The notes: a model not told the origin generated them from the sequence alone. A stretch of DNA of 64,000 nucleotides from Myxococcota bacterium (GCA_963169165.1 CAUJFL010000092.1:1-64000), one strand, 5' to 3'; positions 49,323-59,191 are shown, counted from the first letter of the stretch. Numbers and translations are program-made.

Positions 49323-52300
49323 GTGCGCAAGCTCCACGCCGCCGCCGACCACCCGATCGTGCGCTGGCTGGCGCGCGCTCTGCTCGGGCTGCTCGCGCTC
49401 GTCGGCGCGTTGCCGTTGCTCGCCGTGCTCGCGCTCCGGGCTCCTGTCGTTCAGGCTCGCCTCGAGCGCGAGGCCAAGGCCGTCTTGCTGCGCGAGCTCG
49501 GGCTCACCTGCTCGTTCAGGGCGGAGGTGAGGCTGCTCCCCCCCGAGGTCGTCCTGCGCGACGTCGTGGTCCCCGCGACCGACGGCCCCGCGCCCGCGCT
49601 CACCACGCCGCTCGCGCGAGCGCGCCCGAGGCTGTTCTCGCTCCTCTCGGGTCGCCTCGACGCCGGCGAGATCACGCTGGAGGCGCCGCGTGTCCGGCTC
49701 GTGGCCGACGCGAGCGGCGTGACGAACGTCGCGTACAGGCTCCCTCCGGCCAAGGCTCCGCGTCCGGTCTCGATCGAGCCGCCGCTGCGTCGCCTCTCGG
49801 TGCAGGGCGCCTCTGTCGATCTGTCGCTGCCCGGCCTGCGCGTCGAGGCATCGTCGCTCACCGCGCTCGTGTCGCTGCGCTCGGGGCCGGTCGCCGACGT
49901 GGCGCTCGAGCTCGAGCGGGGCAAGCTCACGCGCGCGCGCGACGGTCACGTCGACGAGGACGTCGTCTGCGGGCTGGGGCTGGACGCGACCGTGTCGTCC
50001 ACCCGCGCCGTCATCCGTCGCCTCGACCTCGCCGCTGGGCTCGATCCGGAGGGCGCCGCTTCGCCGTCGTGTGAGGCGCTCGACGACGCGACGCGCGCGT
50101 CGCTGTCCCTCTCCGAGGTCGATCTCGCGCTCGAAGGCGCCGCGCCCGCGGGTCACGCGCGCCTGCGAGTCGACCTCCCGCTGTGGCCGCTCGACCGGGT
50201 CACGCCGCCGACCGCGCCGCGCATCTCCGGGCGCGCCGCGCTCGAGCTCGAGCTCGACCACGACGGCTCGATGACGCTCCCGAGGGGGCGCGGCACGCTC
50301 CACGTCGACGAGCTCGCGTTCACCGATGGGGGCGTCTCGCACCTGGCGGCGCACGCGGTCGACGCGGTCGTGGTCTCGGGCGGCACCGCCGTCGAGCTCG
50401 AGCGCGCAGACGTCCGGTGGGGCGGCGGCGAGGCGCGCCTCACCCACGCTCGCGTCGCGGTGCTCGAGCCGGGGCTCCCCGTCGACGTCGAGCTCGTGTC
50501 CGCTCGAGGCCTGCAGTTCCCCGCGATCATGGCCGATCTGGGGATCACCCCACACACGATCGTCAAGTGGTCGCTCGACACGGTCGAGATCGCCGGGTTC
50601 CGCGGCCACATCATCGAGCCCACGCTCGGCGGCCCGTCGATGCACGGAGAGATCTCGGGCGACACCACCGACTTCGAGGTCGGCGATCGAGGCTGGGACC
50701 ACCCCGCGCGCCGAAGGCTCGTCGGCGTCAAGCGCGCGAAGGTGCGCGGGACGTTCGGCGTCGAGCCCGACGCCATCACGTTCACGAAGATGCTCGCGGA
50801 CTTCGGCCAGAGCCACCTCGACGTGCCGCGCGTCTTCATCGGGTTCAGCCGCCCGGTCGAGGTGCGCGCGGTCGCGCCGACGCGCGTAGACCTCGCCGAC
50901 ATCGGACCCATCGCCGAGATCCCCGTGGCCGGCCGCGTCGACGCGGCGATGTGGGTGCACGCCGTGGCGGGTCAGACGCGCATCGACGGCGAGCTCGAGG
51001 CGGCGGGCCTGGTGATGGGCGGGCTGCCGCTCGCGGACACGATGACGGCCAAGGCCGCGTTCGTCCCGCTGGTGCTCGAGCTGACCGAGGTGCGCGCGCA
51101 GAAGGGGAAGAGCCCCTACGAGGCGTCGCTCGTGCGGCTCGATTTCGATCGCCCGCGAGGGGTCGTGCTCGACGCGCGCGTGACGACGAGGTCCCTCGAT
51201 CTTCGCGATGGGCTCGCGATGCTCACGCTCGACCAGGATCCGCGGCTCGCCGAGATCTCCGGCGCTGGCGCCGCGCGGGGTGAGCTTCACTTCGAGGTCG
51301 GCACCGAGCGCGACGTCTGCGGCGGAGGTCTGCTCGAGGCGCGCGTCGTCGCCGAGCTGGGGCCGATGCAGCTCTACGGAGAGCGCTACGACGGCGGCAG
51401 CGCCGACGTCGACTACATCTGGTTCGATCGCGCCGGAGAGCACCGCGGCGTCGAGGCGATCCTCCGCGCGTTCACGCTGAGGAAGGGCAGGGGAGTGATC
51501 AGCGGCGCGGGCTCGATGCGGGGCGGCGGCGTGCTCGAAGGGCGGTTCTCCGCGCACGACGTGCCGCTCTCTCGCCTCGACGCGCTCGGCGATCTCGGCC
51601 GCGCCGTCGACGGCAGCGTGAGCGCGTCCGGCACGGTGTCGGGCACCGTCGAGGAGCTCGCGGCGTTCGCGACCGTGTCGATGCCGCCCGTGCGGGTAGG
51701 ACAGCGCTGGTTGCCGTCGTCCGACTTCACCGTCGAGCTCGTCCCGACGAACCGCGCGTCACGGCCCGGGCCGACGACCCGGTGCGGCAGCGCGATCCCC
51801 AGACCGTTCGACCGCGCCGAGTACGATCGAGACGAGGCCGACGGCGTGTTCCACACGAGCGGGAGCCTCTTCGGGGGCACGGTCGAGCTCGCCGACGTCA
51901 CGACCACCCGCCAGCGCGCGAAGCGCACGCGCGGCAAGGTGTCGCTGAGACAGCTCGATCTCGGCGCGGTCGCGCAGCTCTCGCCCGCGATGGCGCTCGC
52001 CGACGCGCCGCCGTCGGGGCAGCTGTCCGCGGTCGTGCAGCTCGATGACATGGAGAACGATCGTCCCGAGCTGGCCGACGCGCGGATCGAGCTCTCCGCG
52101 CTGTCGCTGGCGAAGGGCGGCGTCACCGCGAAGCTCTCGCCGAAGAAGGGGCCCGTCGCGCTCGTGTTCTCGCGGGGGCGTCTGTCGATCTCCGAGCTCC
52201 CGATCGCGGTCGAGAGCCCCGGCGGCGCGAGCGGCACCCTCTCGATGCGCGGCGAGGTCACGAACCTCGGCACCACGCGCGATCTGGATCTCTCGGCCGA

Positions 52301-53690
52301 CCTGTTGCCGCTCGATCTGTCCGCGCTGCCCCGCGTGGTGCCCGCGATCGAGTCAGCGCGCGGGAGGCTCGAGGGCGCGCTGTCGATCCGCGGCCGCGCG
52401 GAGGCTCCCGAGCTCTCGGGCGAGGTGCGTCTCAGCGGCGGCGAGCTCTCGCTGACCGGCGTGCCCGCGTCGCTCGAGGGGGTCGAGCTGGTCGCGCGGG
52501 TGTCGAGAGAAGAGATCCAGATCGTCCGCGCCGACGCCCGCGCGGGCGTCGGCAAGGTCGCCCTGCGCGGTCGCGCCGCGCTGCGGGGCTACGAGGTCGG
52601 CGACATCGAGCTGCGCCTCGACGCGGACGGCGTGCGCGCGCCGATCGCCGACGGCGTCGACCTGACCCTCGACGCTCGCCTCGGGCTGTCGTCGCGTCGG
52701 CCCGCGCCCGGCAAGCCTCGCCGCGCCGAGGTCCGCGGCGACCTCACCATAGCTCACTTTCTCTACACGCGCCCGATCGGCTTCTCGATGAGCCTCGACA
52801 AGCTCGCGAAGCAGGGGCGGCGCACCGAGGTGAGCACGTACGATCCGTCGCGCGATCTCGTCGACTTCGATCTCGCGGTCCGCGCCAGCGCGCCGCTGGT
52901 CTTTCGCAACAACCTCATCCAGGCCAAGGTCACCGTCGGCGAGACGCTGCGGCTCGAGGGCACGAACCAGCGCTTCGGCATGCGGGGCAACCTCCGCGTC
53001 GAGAAGGGCGGCACCCTGCGCCTGCGCGCCAACGAGTTCGAGATCTCGCAGGGCACGATCCGCTTCGATGATCCGACCCGCGTCGCTCCCCGCGTCGATC
53101 TGCGCGCGACGACCGAGTACCGCCGCTACACGTCGAGCGTCTCGCAGGCGACCGGCGCGAGCGCGGGCGCGCAGACCACGGGCGGTCGCGCGGGCGGCTC
53201 GTGGCGCATCGCGCTGCACGCGCACGGCGACGCCGACGATCTCAAGCTCGATCTGTCGAGCGAGCCGTCGCTCGGCCAGGACGACCTCGTCCTCTTGCTC
53301 GCGATCGGGATGACCCGCGCCGAGATCGATCAGCTGCAGGCGTCCAACGTCGGCAGCGCGGCGGCGTTCGAGGCGCTCTCCGCGCTCTCCGGCGCCGACA
53401 ACGCCGTGAAGACCGCCATCCCCATCATCGACGACTTTCGCTTCGGCAGCGCGTACTCCACGCGCACCGGCCGCACGGAGCCCACCGTCACGGTCGGCAA
53501 GCGGCTGACGTCGCGCCTGCGCGCCAACGTGATCACCGGCCTCTCCGAGAACCGCGACGTCCGCTCGAACCTCGAGTGGCGCCTGTCGCCGCAGACCAGC
53601 GTCCTCGGCAACTACGACAACCTCAACGACGTCACCAGCCAGGGGCTCGGCAACCTGGGCACCGATTTTCGCGTCAGGCTGGAGTTCTGA
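49323..53690 (+). CDS. TamB/AsmA-like translocation and assembly protein
   Basis: 1,455 aa from GTG. One N-terminal membrane anchor (LARALLGLLALVGALPLLAVLAL), then a very long beta-rich, repetitive body, with SADVDYIWFDRAG and similar strands, and a conserved C-terminal DUF490/TamB domain (NNLIQAKVTVGETLRLEGTNQRFGMRGNLRVEKGGTLRLRANEFEISQGTIRFDDP) ending in GTDFRVRLEF, a barrel-strand-like signature. TamB-type proteins span the periplasm and work with Omp85 proteins in barrel assembly or lipid transport. No Omp85 gene is adjacent; one is at 7565. Confidence 0.92.
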   Translation: MRKLHAAADHPIVRWLARALLGLLALVGALPLLAVLALRAPVVQARLEREAKAVLLRELGLTCSFRAEVRLLPPEVVLRDVVVPATDGPAPALTTPLARARPRLFSLLSGRLDAGEITLEAPRVRLVADASGVTNVAYRLPPAKAPRPVSIEPPLRRLSVQGASVDLSLPGLRVEASSLTALVSLRSGPVADVALELERGKLTRARDGHVDEDVVCGLGLDATVSSTRAVIRRLDLAAGLDPEGAASPSCEALDDATRASLSLSEVDLALEGAAPAGHARLRVDLPLWPLDRVTPPTAPRISGRAALELELDHDGSMTLPRGRGTLHVDELAFTDGGVSHLAAHAVDAVVVSGGTAVELERADVRWGGGEARLTHARVAVLEPGLPVDVELVSARGLQFPAIMADLGITPHTIVKWSLDTVEIAGFRGHIIEPTLGGPSMHGEISGDTTDFEVGDRGWDHPARRRLVGVKRAKVRGTFGVEPDAITFTKMLADFGQSHLDVPRVFIGFSRPVEVRAVAPTRVDLADIGPIAEIPVAGRVDAAMWVHAVAGQTRIDGELEAAGLVMGGLPLADTMTAKAAFVPLVLELTEVRAQKGKSPYEASLVRLDFDRPRGVVLDARVTTRSLDLRDGLAMLTLDQDPRLAEISGAGAARGELHFEVGTERDVCGGGLLEARVVAELGPMQLYGERYDGGSADVDYIWFDRAGEHRGVEAILRAFTLRKGRGVISGAGSMRGGGVLEGRFSAHDVPLSRLDALGDLGRAVDGSVSASGTVSGTVEELAAFATVSMPPVRVGQRWLPSSDFTVELVPTNRASRPGPTTRCGSAIPRPFDRAEYDRDEADGVFHTSGSLFGGTVELADVTTTRQRAKRTRGKVSLRQLDLGAVAQLSPAMALADAPPSGQLSAVVQLDDMENDRPELADARIELSALSLAKGGVTAKLSPKKGPVALVFSRGRLSISELPIAVESPGGASGTLSMRGEVTNLGTTRDLDLSADLLPLDLSALPRVVPAIESARGRLEGALSIRGRAEAPELSGEVRLSGGELSLTGVPASLEGVELVARVSREEIQIVRADARAGVGKVALRGRAALRGYEVGDIELRLDADGVRAPIADGVDLTLDARLGLSSRRPAPGKPRRAEVRGDLTIAHFLYTRPIGFSMSLDKLAKQGRRTEVSTYDPSRDLVDFDLAVRASAPLVFRNNLIQAKVTVGETLRLEGTNQRFGMRGNLRVEKGGTLRLRANEFEISQGTIRFDDPTRVAPRVDLRATTEYRRYTSSVSQATGASAGAQTTGGRAGGSWRIALHAHGDADDLKLDLSSEPSLGQDDLVLLLAIGMTRAEIDQLQASNVGSAAAFEALSALSGADNAVKTAIPIIDDFRFGSAYSTRTGRTEPTVTVGKRLTSRLRANVITGLSENRDVRSNLEWRLSPQTSVLGNYDNLNDVTSQGLGNLGTDFRVRLEF

Positions 53691-53692
53691 TC

Positions 53693-54619
53693 GTGCGCGC
53701 GACGTCTCTCTGGCTGTGCTCGCTCGTCGCGCTCGCGGGCTGCGGCGGCGCGCCCGACGAGCAGGCGCCGCCCGATCCGTGCGCGCGCGACCGACGCCCG
53801 CCGCTCGCGGACAGCGTGTGCGTGGCGACGTTGACCGGGCGCCTGATCGACCCGTCCGGGGCGCCGCTCGCGTCGAGGCTGACCACGCTCTGCGGCGGAG
53901 ACACCTGCTACTACGGCCGCACGGGCGACGACGGCGTGTTCGCGACGACGGTCGACGCGCGCCTCGTCGCCGACGAGTACGTCGTCTTCGCGCACGGCGC
54001 GCCGAGCCACGCCACCTTGCTGCTCGAGCTCACGTCGGCGCTCGAGGGCCCGAACATGCGCCTGCCGTCGCCGATCACGCTGCCGAGGCTGCCCGACGCG
54101 GGGCCGGCGCTCCCGGCTGACGACGGCGCGGGCGGAGAGATCACGAGCGGCGGCCTGACGCTGCGGGTGCCGCCCGGGACGCGCGTGTCGCTCGACGTCG
54201 AGGACGTCGCGCGCGGCGAGCTGGGCCGCATGCTCCGCGTGACCCGCGTCGAGGGCGCGCTCTTGCCGCCGTTCGCGCGGGAGGTGGGCGCGACGTTCGC
54301 CCTCGCGACGGCGCCGTTCGACGCCAGCTTCTCGCTCCCCGTCGGCGCCTCGATCGTCGGCGCGTCCGGCCTGTCTCCGGGGCAGCGGGTCGAGCTCTAC
54401 GATCAGGAGACGAGCTTCCTCGGGGACACCCGCGGCACGGGGCGCGCGCGCCTGATCGGCCACGGCGCCGTCTCCGCGGACGGGGCGCGCGTCGAGCTCG
54501 ACGAGGGCCTCTCGCGGCTCACCTGGCTCGTGGTCCGCGGGTTGTTATCGAGCGAACCGAGTATCAGTTTGCAAACTGAAGACTTGGCTCACGGCGCGTC
54601 GCCGAGCTGGGCGACGTAG
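53693..54619 (+). CDS. Lipoprotein of unknown function after TamB
   Basis: 308 aa from GTG at 53693, two bases after the TamB stop; signal MRATSLWLCSLVALAGC. The N-terminal 100 residues after the linker may form a carboxypeptidase-regulatory-like fold (VATLTGRLIDPSGAPLASRLTTLCGG, then YYGRTGDDGVFATTVDARL). Beyond it are beta-rich segments (GGLTLRVPPGTRVSLDVEDV). The last 30 or so codons are much less GC-rich, contain a 16-base palindrome, and overlap the 3' end of the convergent gene by 31 bases. Confidence 0.75.
   Translation: MRATSLWLCSLVALAGCGGAPDEQAPPDPCARDRRPPLADSVCVATLTGRLIDPSGAPLASRLTTLCGGDTCYYGRTGDDGVFATTVDARLVADEYVVFAHGAPSHATLLLELTSALEGPNMRLPSPITLPRLPDAGPALPADDGAGGEITSGGLTLRVPPGTRVSLDVEDVARGELGRMLRVTRVEGALLPPFAREVGATFALATAPFDASFSLPVGASIVGASGLSPGQRVELYDQETSFLGDTRGTGRARLIGHGAVSADGARVELDEGLSRLTWLVVRGLLSSEPSISLQTEDLAHGASPSWAT
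54564..54579. repeat. 16-base perfect palindrome TCAGTTTGCAAACTGA
   Basis: Sits in the AT-rich 3' end of the lipoprotein gene and ten bases beyond the stop of the convergent gene. It is self-complementary with no loop bases, so it suits a dimeric DNA-binding protein better than a transcript hairpin. Confidence 0.55.
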
Positions 54620-55665
54620 CGCACCACGGCCGCGAGATCGGTCGCGCCGAGCAGGCCTGGTGTCCCCCCCGGCGGGGCCACGTTGCCAGCGGTCGAGGTG
54701 TGGTCCAGCACCATGTAGTAGACGCCCTTCTTCAGCGGGATGGTCCGCTTGTGCTCCTTGCCCTGCGGGACGACCTCGGCGGCGAGCGGCTGGCCCGGGA
54801 GCGGGCCCGCGCCGGGGCGAAACACGTGATCTCGAAGCCAGGGATCCGCGGTGTCCCGGCGCATCAGGAAGAGATCGATGTTGGGCACGCCGTCGACGTT
54901 CATCGTCAAGAACAGCGCTCGTCCGTCGTCCTCGACCGTGAACGGCCCCACGAATTCGCGCTGCTCCGAGTGGATCTCGGACCAGTCCGACGCCAGCAGG
55001 ATCTTGTCGGACCCCCGCACGTTGTAGGGGTGAAACGGCCGCTGCCCCTTCTCGAGGATCCCCAGCGCGAAATCGGCCTCTCCGTTGGGATCGCGGAGCA
55101 CAGTGAAGCCCTTCGACAGCTCCTGCGACACGATCTGCGAGCCGATGCGCGAAACGAGCTCGGGGCTCGTCTGGCCCAGCAGCATGCCGGCGACGCCGGA
55201 GGCCGTCTGACGCTCGATCATCACGGCCTCGAACTTGGAGGACTGGACGTTGCGAGGGCGGAAATACGCGTACATCGTCCCGTCGTCGATCAGCAGATCC
55301 GGGTTGTAAGTGATGGCCGCCGCCGCGCGGAACCCGACCCGCCCCGTCGGTTGGGTGTAGACGTAGCCCGCGCCCGAGAACTGGACGAAGGCGTCGTCGT
55401 TGTCCAGCTCGCGGTAGTCGCACTGATCGATGAAGAACCTCCCGACGGCGGGGGCGTCGTCGCGCACCTTCAGCGGGGCGCCGCGCTGCTTCATCTCCTT
55501 GCAGAACTGCCCCGAGCCGAACTGCAGCAGCTCCCGGCGGAGCGTGCGGTTCTTGGGATCGTTGACCACCCCCGGCATCAGCGTGACGAGCTTGGTCCCG
55601 GTGGATGTACACGCCGACGCGGCGGACGAGAGGAAGAGGGCGAGGCCGAGGGCGCGGAGGGACAC
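54589..55665 (-). CDS. Lipoprotein of unknown function
   Basis: 358 aa from GTG at 55665 (the track's start 29 codons earlier is not needed): MSLRALGLALFLSSAASAC with a SASAC lipobox. The mature part has conserved-looking blocks FFIDQCDYRELDNDDAFVQFSGAGYVYTQPTGRVGFRAAAAITYNPDLL and FEAVMIERQTASGVAGMLLGQTSPELVSRIGSQIVSQEL, and a C-terminal beta domain (GRALFLTMNVDGVPNIDLFLMRRD, then KGVYYMVLDHTSTAGNV). No family recognised. Its 3' end overlaps the convergent lipoprotein gene. Confidence 0.75.
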   Translation of the reverse strand: MSLRALGLALFLSSAASACTSTGTKLVTLMPGVVNDPKNRTLRRELLQFGSGQFCKEMKQRGAPLKVRDDAPAVGRFFIDQCDYRELDNDDAFVQFSGAGYVYTQPTGRVGFRAAAAITYNPDLLIDDGTMYAYFRPRNVQSSKFEAVMIERQTASGVAGMLLGQTSPELVSRIGSQIVSQELSKGFTVLRDPNGEADFALGILEKGQRPFHPYNVRGSDKILLASDWSEIHSEQREFVGPFTVEDDGRALFLTMNVDGVPNIDLFLMRRDTADPWLRDHVFRPGAGPLPGQPLAAEVVPQGKEHKRTIPLKKGVYYMVLDHTSTAGNVAPPGGTPGLLGATDLAAVVRYVAQLGDAP

Positions 55666-55810
55666 GGCGCGAACCCTAGACGCCGCTCGCGCGGAGTCGA
55701 GCCCTATTTCGCCATCGACCGGCCCTGGTCGACCCCGTGTCAAACAAGACATGAGTCACGCCACACGGATGTGCGTCGATTCGGTGGCTCACTCGAGACA
55801 CCCTGTAACT

Positions 55811-56752
55811 TCAACGCTTTCGGTCGCTGACCAAACGTGTCGATTTTGACTCGCCGTCGTCGCTCCCGTGTTGATCGGCCCGCTTCCCCGCCTCGATCTT
55901 CGTGTATCTCGCGGGCTCGCCAGGACGGGCGAGATCGACCCAGGACGTGGCCTTGTCGCGGACGTCGACGTGAACGAATGTGTTGTTGGGATAGTATCCG
56001 CAGCCGAGCTTCTTGATTGACTTACAGAAGTCGCGGAGCTCGGCGTTGCTCACCCCGGCGATCCGAAAATCGATGGCCGCGCCGTCGTTGTGCTTGGACC
56101 GGGAGCCTCGCTGTCCCTTGGCGCGGGGGCGGAAGCCGCTCACCACCTCGATGGTGCGGCCGCCGAAGTGATCGCTCACCTCCGCCATCGTCGCGATGAG
56201 GCGCGGGTGGATCGCGTGGCGCGAGTCCGCGTGCGCGGACAGGACGCGCGAGAAGCCCTCCTGGGCGCGGCGCGAGACGCGGGATTTCTTCTCGAACACG
56301 GCGCCTTGCCAGCTCTCGCCGTCGAGCACGATCTTCACGTGGCCGGCCTTCTGAAGGCCGTCGTCGCCGCGCTCCTCGTCGCGCTCCTTCTTCTTGTCGC
56401 GGGCGCGTGGGGCCTCGCTCCGCTCGCGATCACGGTCGCGCTCGCCGCGGGCCTCGGGATCGACCGCCTTCTTCTTGGAGGCGCGGGTGTCGGAGGGCTC
56501 GTCGCCCGGGATCACCAGCTTCATCCCCTCGTGGAGCTTCTGCGAGGGGGCGAGATCGTTGGCCTCGCGGAGCGCCTCGACGGTCACGTGAAAGCGCTTC
56601 GCGATCCTGGCGAGGGTCTGCCCGGCGCCGACGACGTGCACCTTCTCGGCGCGCGGGTCGCCCTTCGCGGCGGCGCGCGCGGTCGGGGCCGCGACCGCGG
56701 ACAGGCCGAGCCACAGCAGGATCCCGCCGCCCCACCTCGCGAAGCGCTTCAT
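55811..56752 (-). CDS. LysM plus DUF882/M15-type peptidase
   Basis: 313 aa from ATG at 56752; the 674-residue ORF is over-extended. Signal peptide MKRFARWGGGILLWLGLSAVAAPTARA, then a LysM domain (VHVVGAGQTLARIAKRFHVTVEALREANDL, GMKLVIPG) that binds glycan. A highly charged Arg/Glu/Asp linker follows, then an M15A-like domain with the zinc ligands in SKHNDGAAIDFRI and FVHVDVR. It probably cleaves peptidoglycan cross-links or end peptides (family-based). It diverges from pilM across 90 bases. Confidence 0.88.
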   Translation of the reverse strand: MKRFARWGGGILLWLGLSAVAAPTARAAAKGDPRAEKVHVVGAGQTLARIAKRFHVTVEALREANDLAPSQKLHEGMKLVIPGDEPSDTRASKKKAVDPEARGERDRDRERSEAPRARDKKKERDEERGDDGLQKAGHVKIVLDGESWQGAVFEKKSRVSRRAQEGFSRVLSAHADSRHAIHPRLIATMAEVSDHFGGRTIEVVSGFRPRAKGQRGSRSKHNDGAAIDFRIAGVSNAELRDFCKSIKKLGCGYYPNNTFVHVDVRDKATSWVDLARPGEPARYTKIEAGKRADQHGSDDGESKSTRLVSDRKR

Positions 56753-56842
56753 GATGTGTGCCCCTCGGCTACGGCCGCACCCTCGCCACGTAAAGCGCTT
56801 TTTTGCCCCGGCCGAGCGATGGGTGTCAGACTCTTTCGAAGC

Positions 56843-57904
56843 ATGGCCGAAGGTAAGAACCTCGTCGGGGTCGACATCGGCTCCAGCTCGATCAAGGTCT
56901 GCCAGCTGAAAGAGGTCCGAAAGGGCCACAGCCTGGCCCGGGTCGCCTACGCGCCGCTCGCGCCGCAGACGGTGGTCGACGGCCACGTGATGAACCCCGG
57001 CGCCGTCGTCGAGGCGCTGAGCCGCGCGTTCCACGACCACAAGATCAAGCAGCGAGACGTCGCGCTCAGCGTCAGCGGGCAGTCGGTGATCATCCGCAAG
57101 ATCACCGTTCCTCACATGACCCCGCAGGAGCTCGAGGAGCAGATCCAGTGGGAGGCCGAGCAGCACATCCCGTTCGACATCAAGGACGTCCACGTCGACT
57201 ACGAGGTGCTGCGCCGCAGGCCCGAGGCGGGGCAGATGGACCTGCTGCTCGTCGCGGCGAAGAAGGAGGAGATCAACGACTACGCGAACATCGCGAAGGA
57301 GGCGAAGCTCAAGCCGCTCCTCGTCGACATCGACGCGTTCACGGTGCAGAACGCCTTCGAGGCGTGGCGCGGGATCCCCCAGGACCAGACCGTCGCGCTC
57401 ATCAACGTCGGCGCGAGCCTCGCGTCCCTGAACGTGCTCGCGGGCGGCGTCTCGGCGTTCACCCGCGACATCGCGAACGGCGGCCAGTCGATCACCGAGG
57501 AGATCCAGCGGCAGCTCGGCGTCCCGTTCGAGCAGGCCGAGGTCTACAAGACCGGCAGCAGCACCGACGAGGGCGCGGTCATCCCCAAGCAGGTCGTGGA
57601 CATCGTCAACGGCGCCTGCGACAGCATCGCGGCCGAGATCCAGCGCAGCCTCGACTTCTTCCTCGCGACGACCGGAGAGGGCGAGCTCGGGCGCGTGTTC
57701 CTGACCGGCGGCAGCGCGAACCTCCCGCAGCTCGTCACCGCGATCGAGCGGCGCTCGAGGGTGCCGGTCGAGGTGTTCTTCCCGACCGAGAAGCTCACCG
57801 TCGAGCCTCGAGACGTCGACCCGCACCTCGTGCAAGCGCGCAGCGCGCAGCTCGCCGTGGCGCTGGGCCTCTCGCTCCGCAAGGACAAGGAGAAGCGCGC
57901 GTGA
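56843..57904 (+). CDS. pilM: Type IV pilus assembly protein PilM
   Basis: 353 aa from ATG at 56843 (ATG at 56819 is an alternative, in frame). Actin-like fold: NLVGVDIGSSSIKVCQLKE phosphate loop, ALINVGASLASLNVLAGGVSAFTRDIANGG, and VFLTGGSANLPQL. PilM binds the cytoplasmic tail of PilN and links the inner-membrane alignment complex. First gene of pilMNOPQ; its stop overlaps pilN as GTGA. Confidence 0.96.
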   Translation: MAEGKNLVGVDIGSSSIKVCQLKEVRKGHSLARVAYAPLAPQTVVDGHVMNPGAVVEALSRAFHDHKIKQRDVALSVSGQSVIIRKITVPHMTPQELEEQIQWEAEQHIPFDIKDVHVDYEVLRRRPEAGQMDLLLVAAKKEEINDYANIAKEAKLKPLLVDIDAFTVQNAFEAWRGIPQDQTVALINVGASLASLNVLAGGVSAFTRDIANGGQSITEEIQRQLGVPFEQAEVYKTGSSTDEGAVIPKQVVDIVNGACDSIAAEIQRSLDFFLATTGEGELGRVFLTGGSANLPQLVTAIERRSRVPVEVFFPTEKLTVEPRDVDPHLVQARSAQLAVALGLSLRKDKEKRA

Positions 57905-58548
57905 TCAGGATCAACCTACTCCCCCAGAAGCGCGCCGCCGCGCAGGCCGAGCAGAGCCAGGCGTGGATCGGCGTCGTGATGGCCGCGCTGCTCGTGCAGG
58001 CGGTCGGCCTCTTCTTCTTCCACCAGGCGAAGCAGACCGAGCTCAAGCGCCAGCGCCAGCAGAACCAGGAGATCTCGAACCAGATCGCCGAGATCCAGAA
58101 GACTGTCGCGAACCACGCGAACGTGCTCGCGCAGCTCGCGATCTACAAGCAGCGCGAGGAGGCGATCAACAAGCTGCAGTCGGCGCGCACCGGCCCGACC
58201 GCCGTCCTGCTCGAGGTCGCGCAGGTGATGACGACGGGCCGCGGCCCGACCGTCGCCAACCCGGACACGATCCCGCAGCTGCGCAAGGACAACCCGCTCG
58301 CGCTGCCGAGCCCCAGCTGGGACGCGCGGCGGCTGTGGATCCTCGGGTACCAGGAGACCGATCGCGTGGTGACCATCGAGGGGCTCGCGCGCGACGGCGA
58401 GGACGTCTCCGAGCTCGCGCGGCGCCTCGCGCTCTCCGACTACTTCGAGGCCGTCAAGCTGCTCCCGGCCGCCAAGGTCAAGGTCGACTCGCGCTCCGGC
58501 AGCCTCGAAATGTTGAAATTCCAGCTTCAAGCCAAGGTGAGGTACTGA
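57901..58548 (+). CDS. pilN: Type IV pilus assembly protein PilN
   Basis: 215 aa from GTG at 57901. Starts MIRINLLPQKRAA, the PilM-binding motif INLLP, then one membrane helix (WIGVVMAALLVQAVGLFFF), a coiled coil rich in Gln and Glu, and a ferredoxin-like C-terminal domain (VVTIEGLARDGEDVSELARRLALSDYFEAVKLL). Overlaps pilM; one base separates it from pilO. Confidence 0.95.
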   Translation: MIRINLLPQKRAAAQAEQSQAWIGVVMAALLVQAVGLFFFHQAKQTELKRQRQQNQEISNQIAEIQKTVANHANVLAQLAIYKQREEAINKLQSARTGPTAVLLEVAQVMTTGRGPTVANPDTIPQLRKDNPLALPSPSWDARRLWILGYQETDRVVTIEGLARDGEDVSELARRLALSDYFEAVKLLPAAKVKVDSRSGSLEMLKFQLQAKVRY

Positions 58549-58549
58549 G

Positions 58550-59191
58550 ATGGCCGCCGCAAAGGGCTCTTCTTCTTCTCCGCTCGCGAAGCTGCCGCTG
58601 CCCGCGAAGATCGGCATCGGCGTCGGCCTCGTCGTGCTGATCGGCGTCGCGTATTTCGTCATCGGCTACAGCGAGGTCTCGTCGCAGATCACCGCGGCGA
58701 AGCAGCAAGAGTCGAAGCTTCGCGGCGAGCTCGCCACGGCGCGGGAGAGCGAGTCGGCCTACCTGCGCGACATGGCGGATCTCACCGATCGGCAGCAGCG
58801 GCAGCGCGAGCTCAACAAGGTGCTCCCCGAGGCGGCCGAGTACCCGTCGTTCCTGTCGGCCGTGCAGGGCGTCGCGAACGTGACCGGCGTCGCGCTCAAC
58901 TCGTGGGACCCGATGGACGAGGTGCCGCAGCAGTTCTTCGCCAAGGTGCCGATGAAGCTGACGATCGCCGGACGGTTCCACCAGGTGGCGAAGTTCTTCT
59001 ATGGCGTCGGGCAGCTCGACCGCATCATCAACATCGAGAACATCACGATGCGCGAGCCGAAGCGGGAGGGCGACGACGTCACGGTGTCGACCGAGTGCCT
59101 CGCGACGGCGTTCCACACGCTGCCGACGCCGGTCGCGCCCGCGGGAGACGCGGCCGCCGCGCCCGCCGCGCCCGCAGGGGGTGCCAAGTGA
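58550..59191 (+). CDS. pilO: Type IV pilus assembly protein PilO
   Basis: 213 aa. One membrane helix (IGIGVGLVVLIGVAYFVIGY), a coiled coil, then a periplasmic ferredoxin-like domain (VPMKLTIAGRFHQVAKFFYGVGQLDRIINIENITMRE). Pairs with PilN in the inner-membrane platform. The C-terminus has an Ala/Pro run. Stop overlaps pilP as GTGA. Confidence 0.95.
   Translation: MAAAKGSSSSPLAKLPLPAKIGIGVGLVVLIGVAYFVIGYSEVSSQITAAKQQESKLRGELATARESESAYLRDMADLTDRQQRQRELNKVLPEAAEYPSFLSAVQGVANVTGVALNSWDPMDEVPQQFFAKVPMKLTIAGRFHQVAKFFYGVGQLDRIINIENITMREPKREGDDVTVSTECLATAFHTLPTPVAPAGDAAAAPAAPAGGAK

Noticed and set aside
48522-51557. Upstream part of the 1,660-residue minus-strand ORF
   Set aside because: Only the argJ/argB-like part has protein-like sequence. 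The rest is Arg/His/Asp/Glu-rich shadow opposite the TamB-like gene.
56792-56801. AAAGCGCTTT palindrome followed by T-run upstream of pilM
   Set aside because: The five-base arms have no loop, and the site precedes a gene start, so it is neither a clear terminator nor a clear operator.
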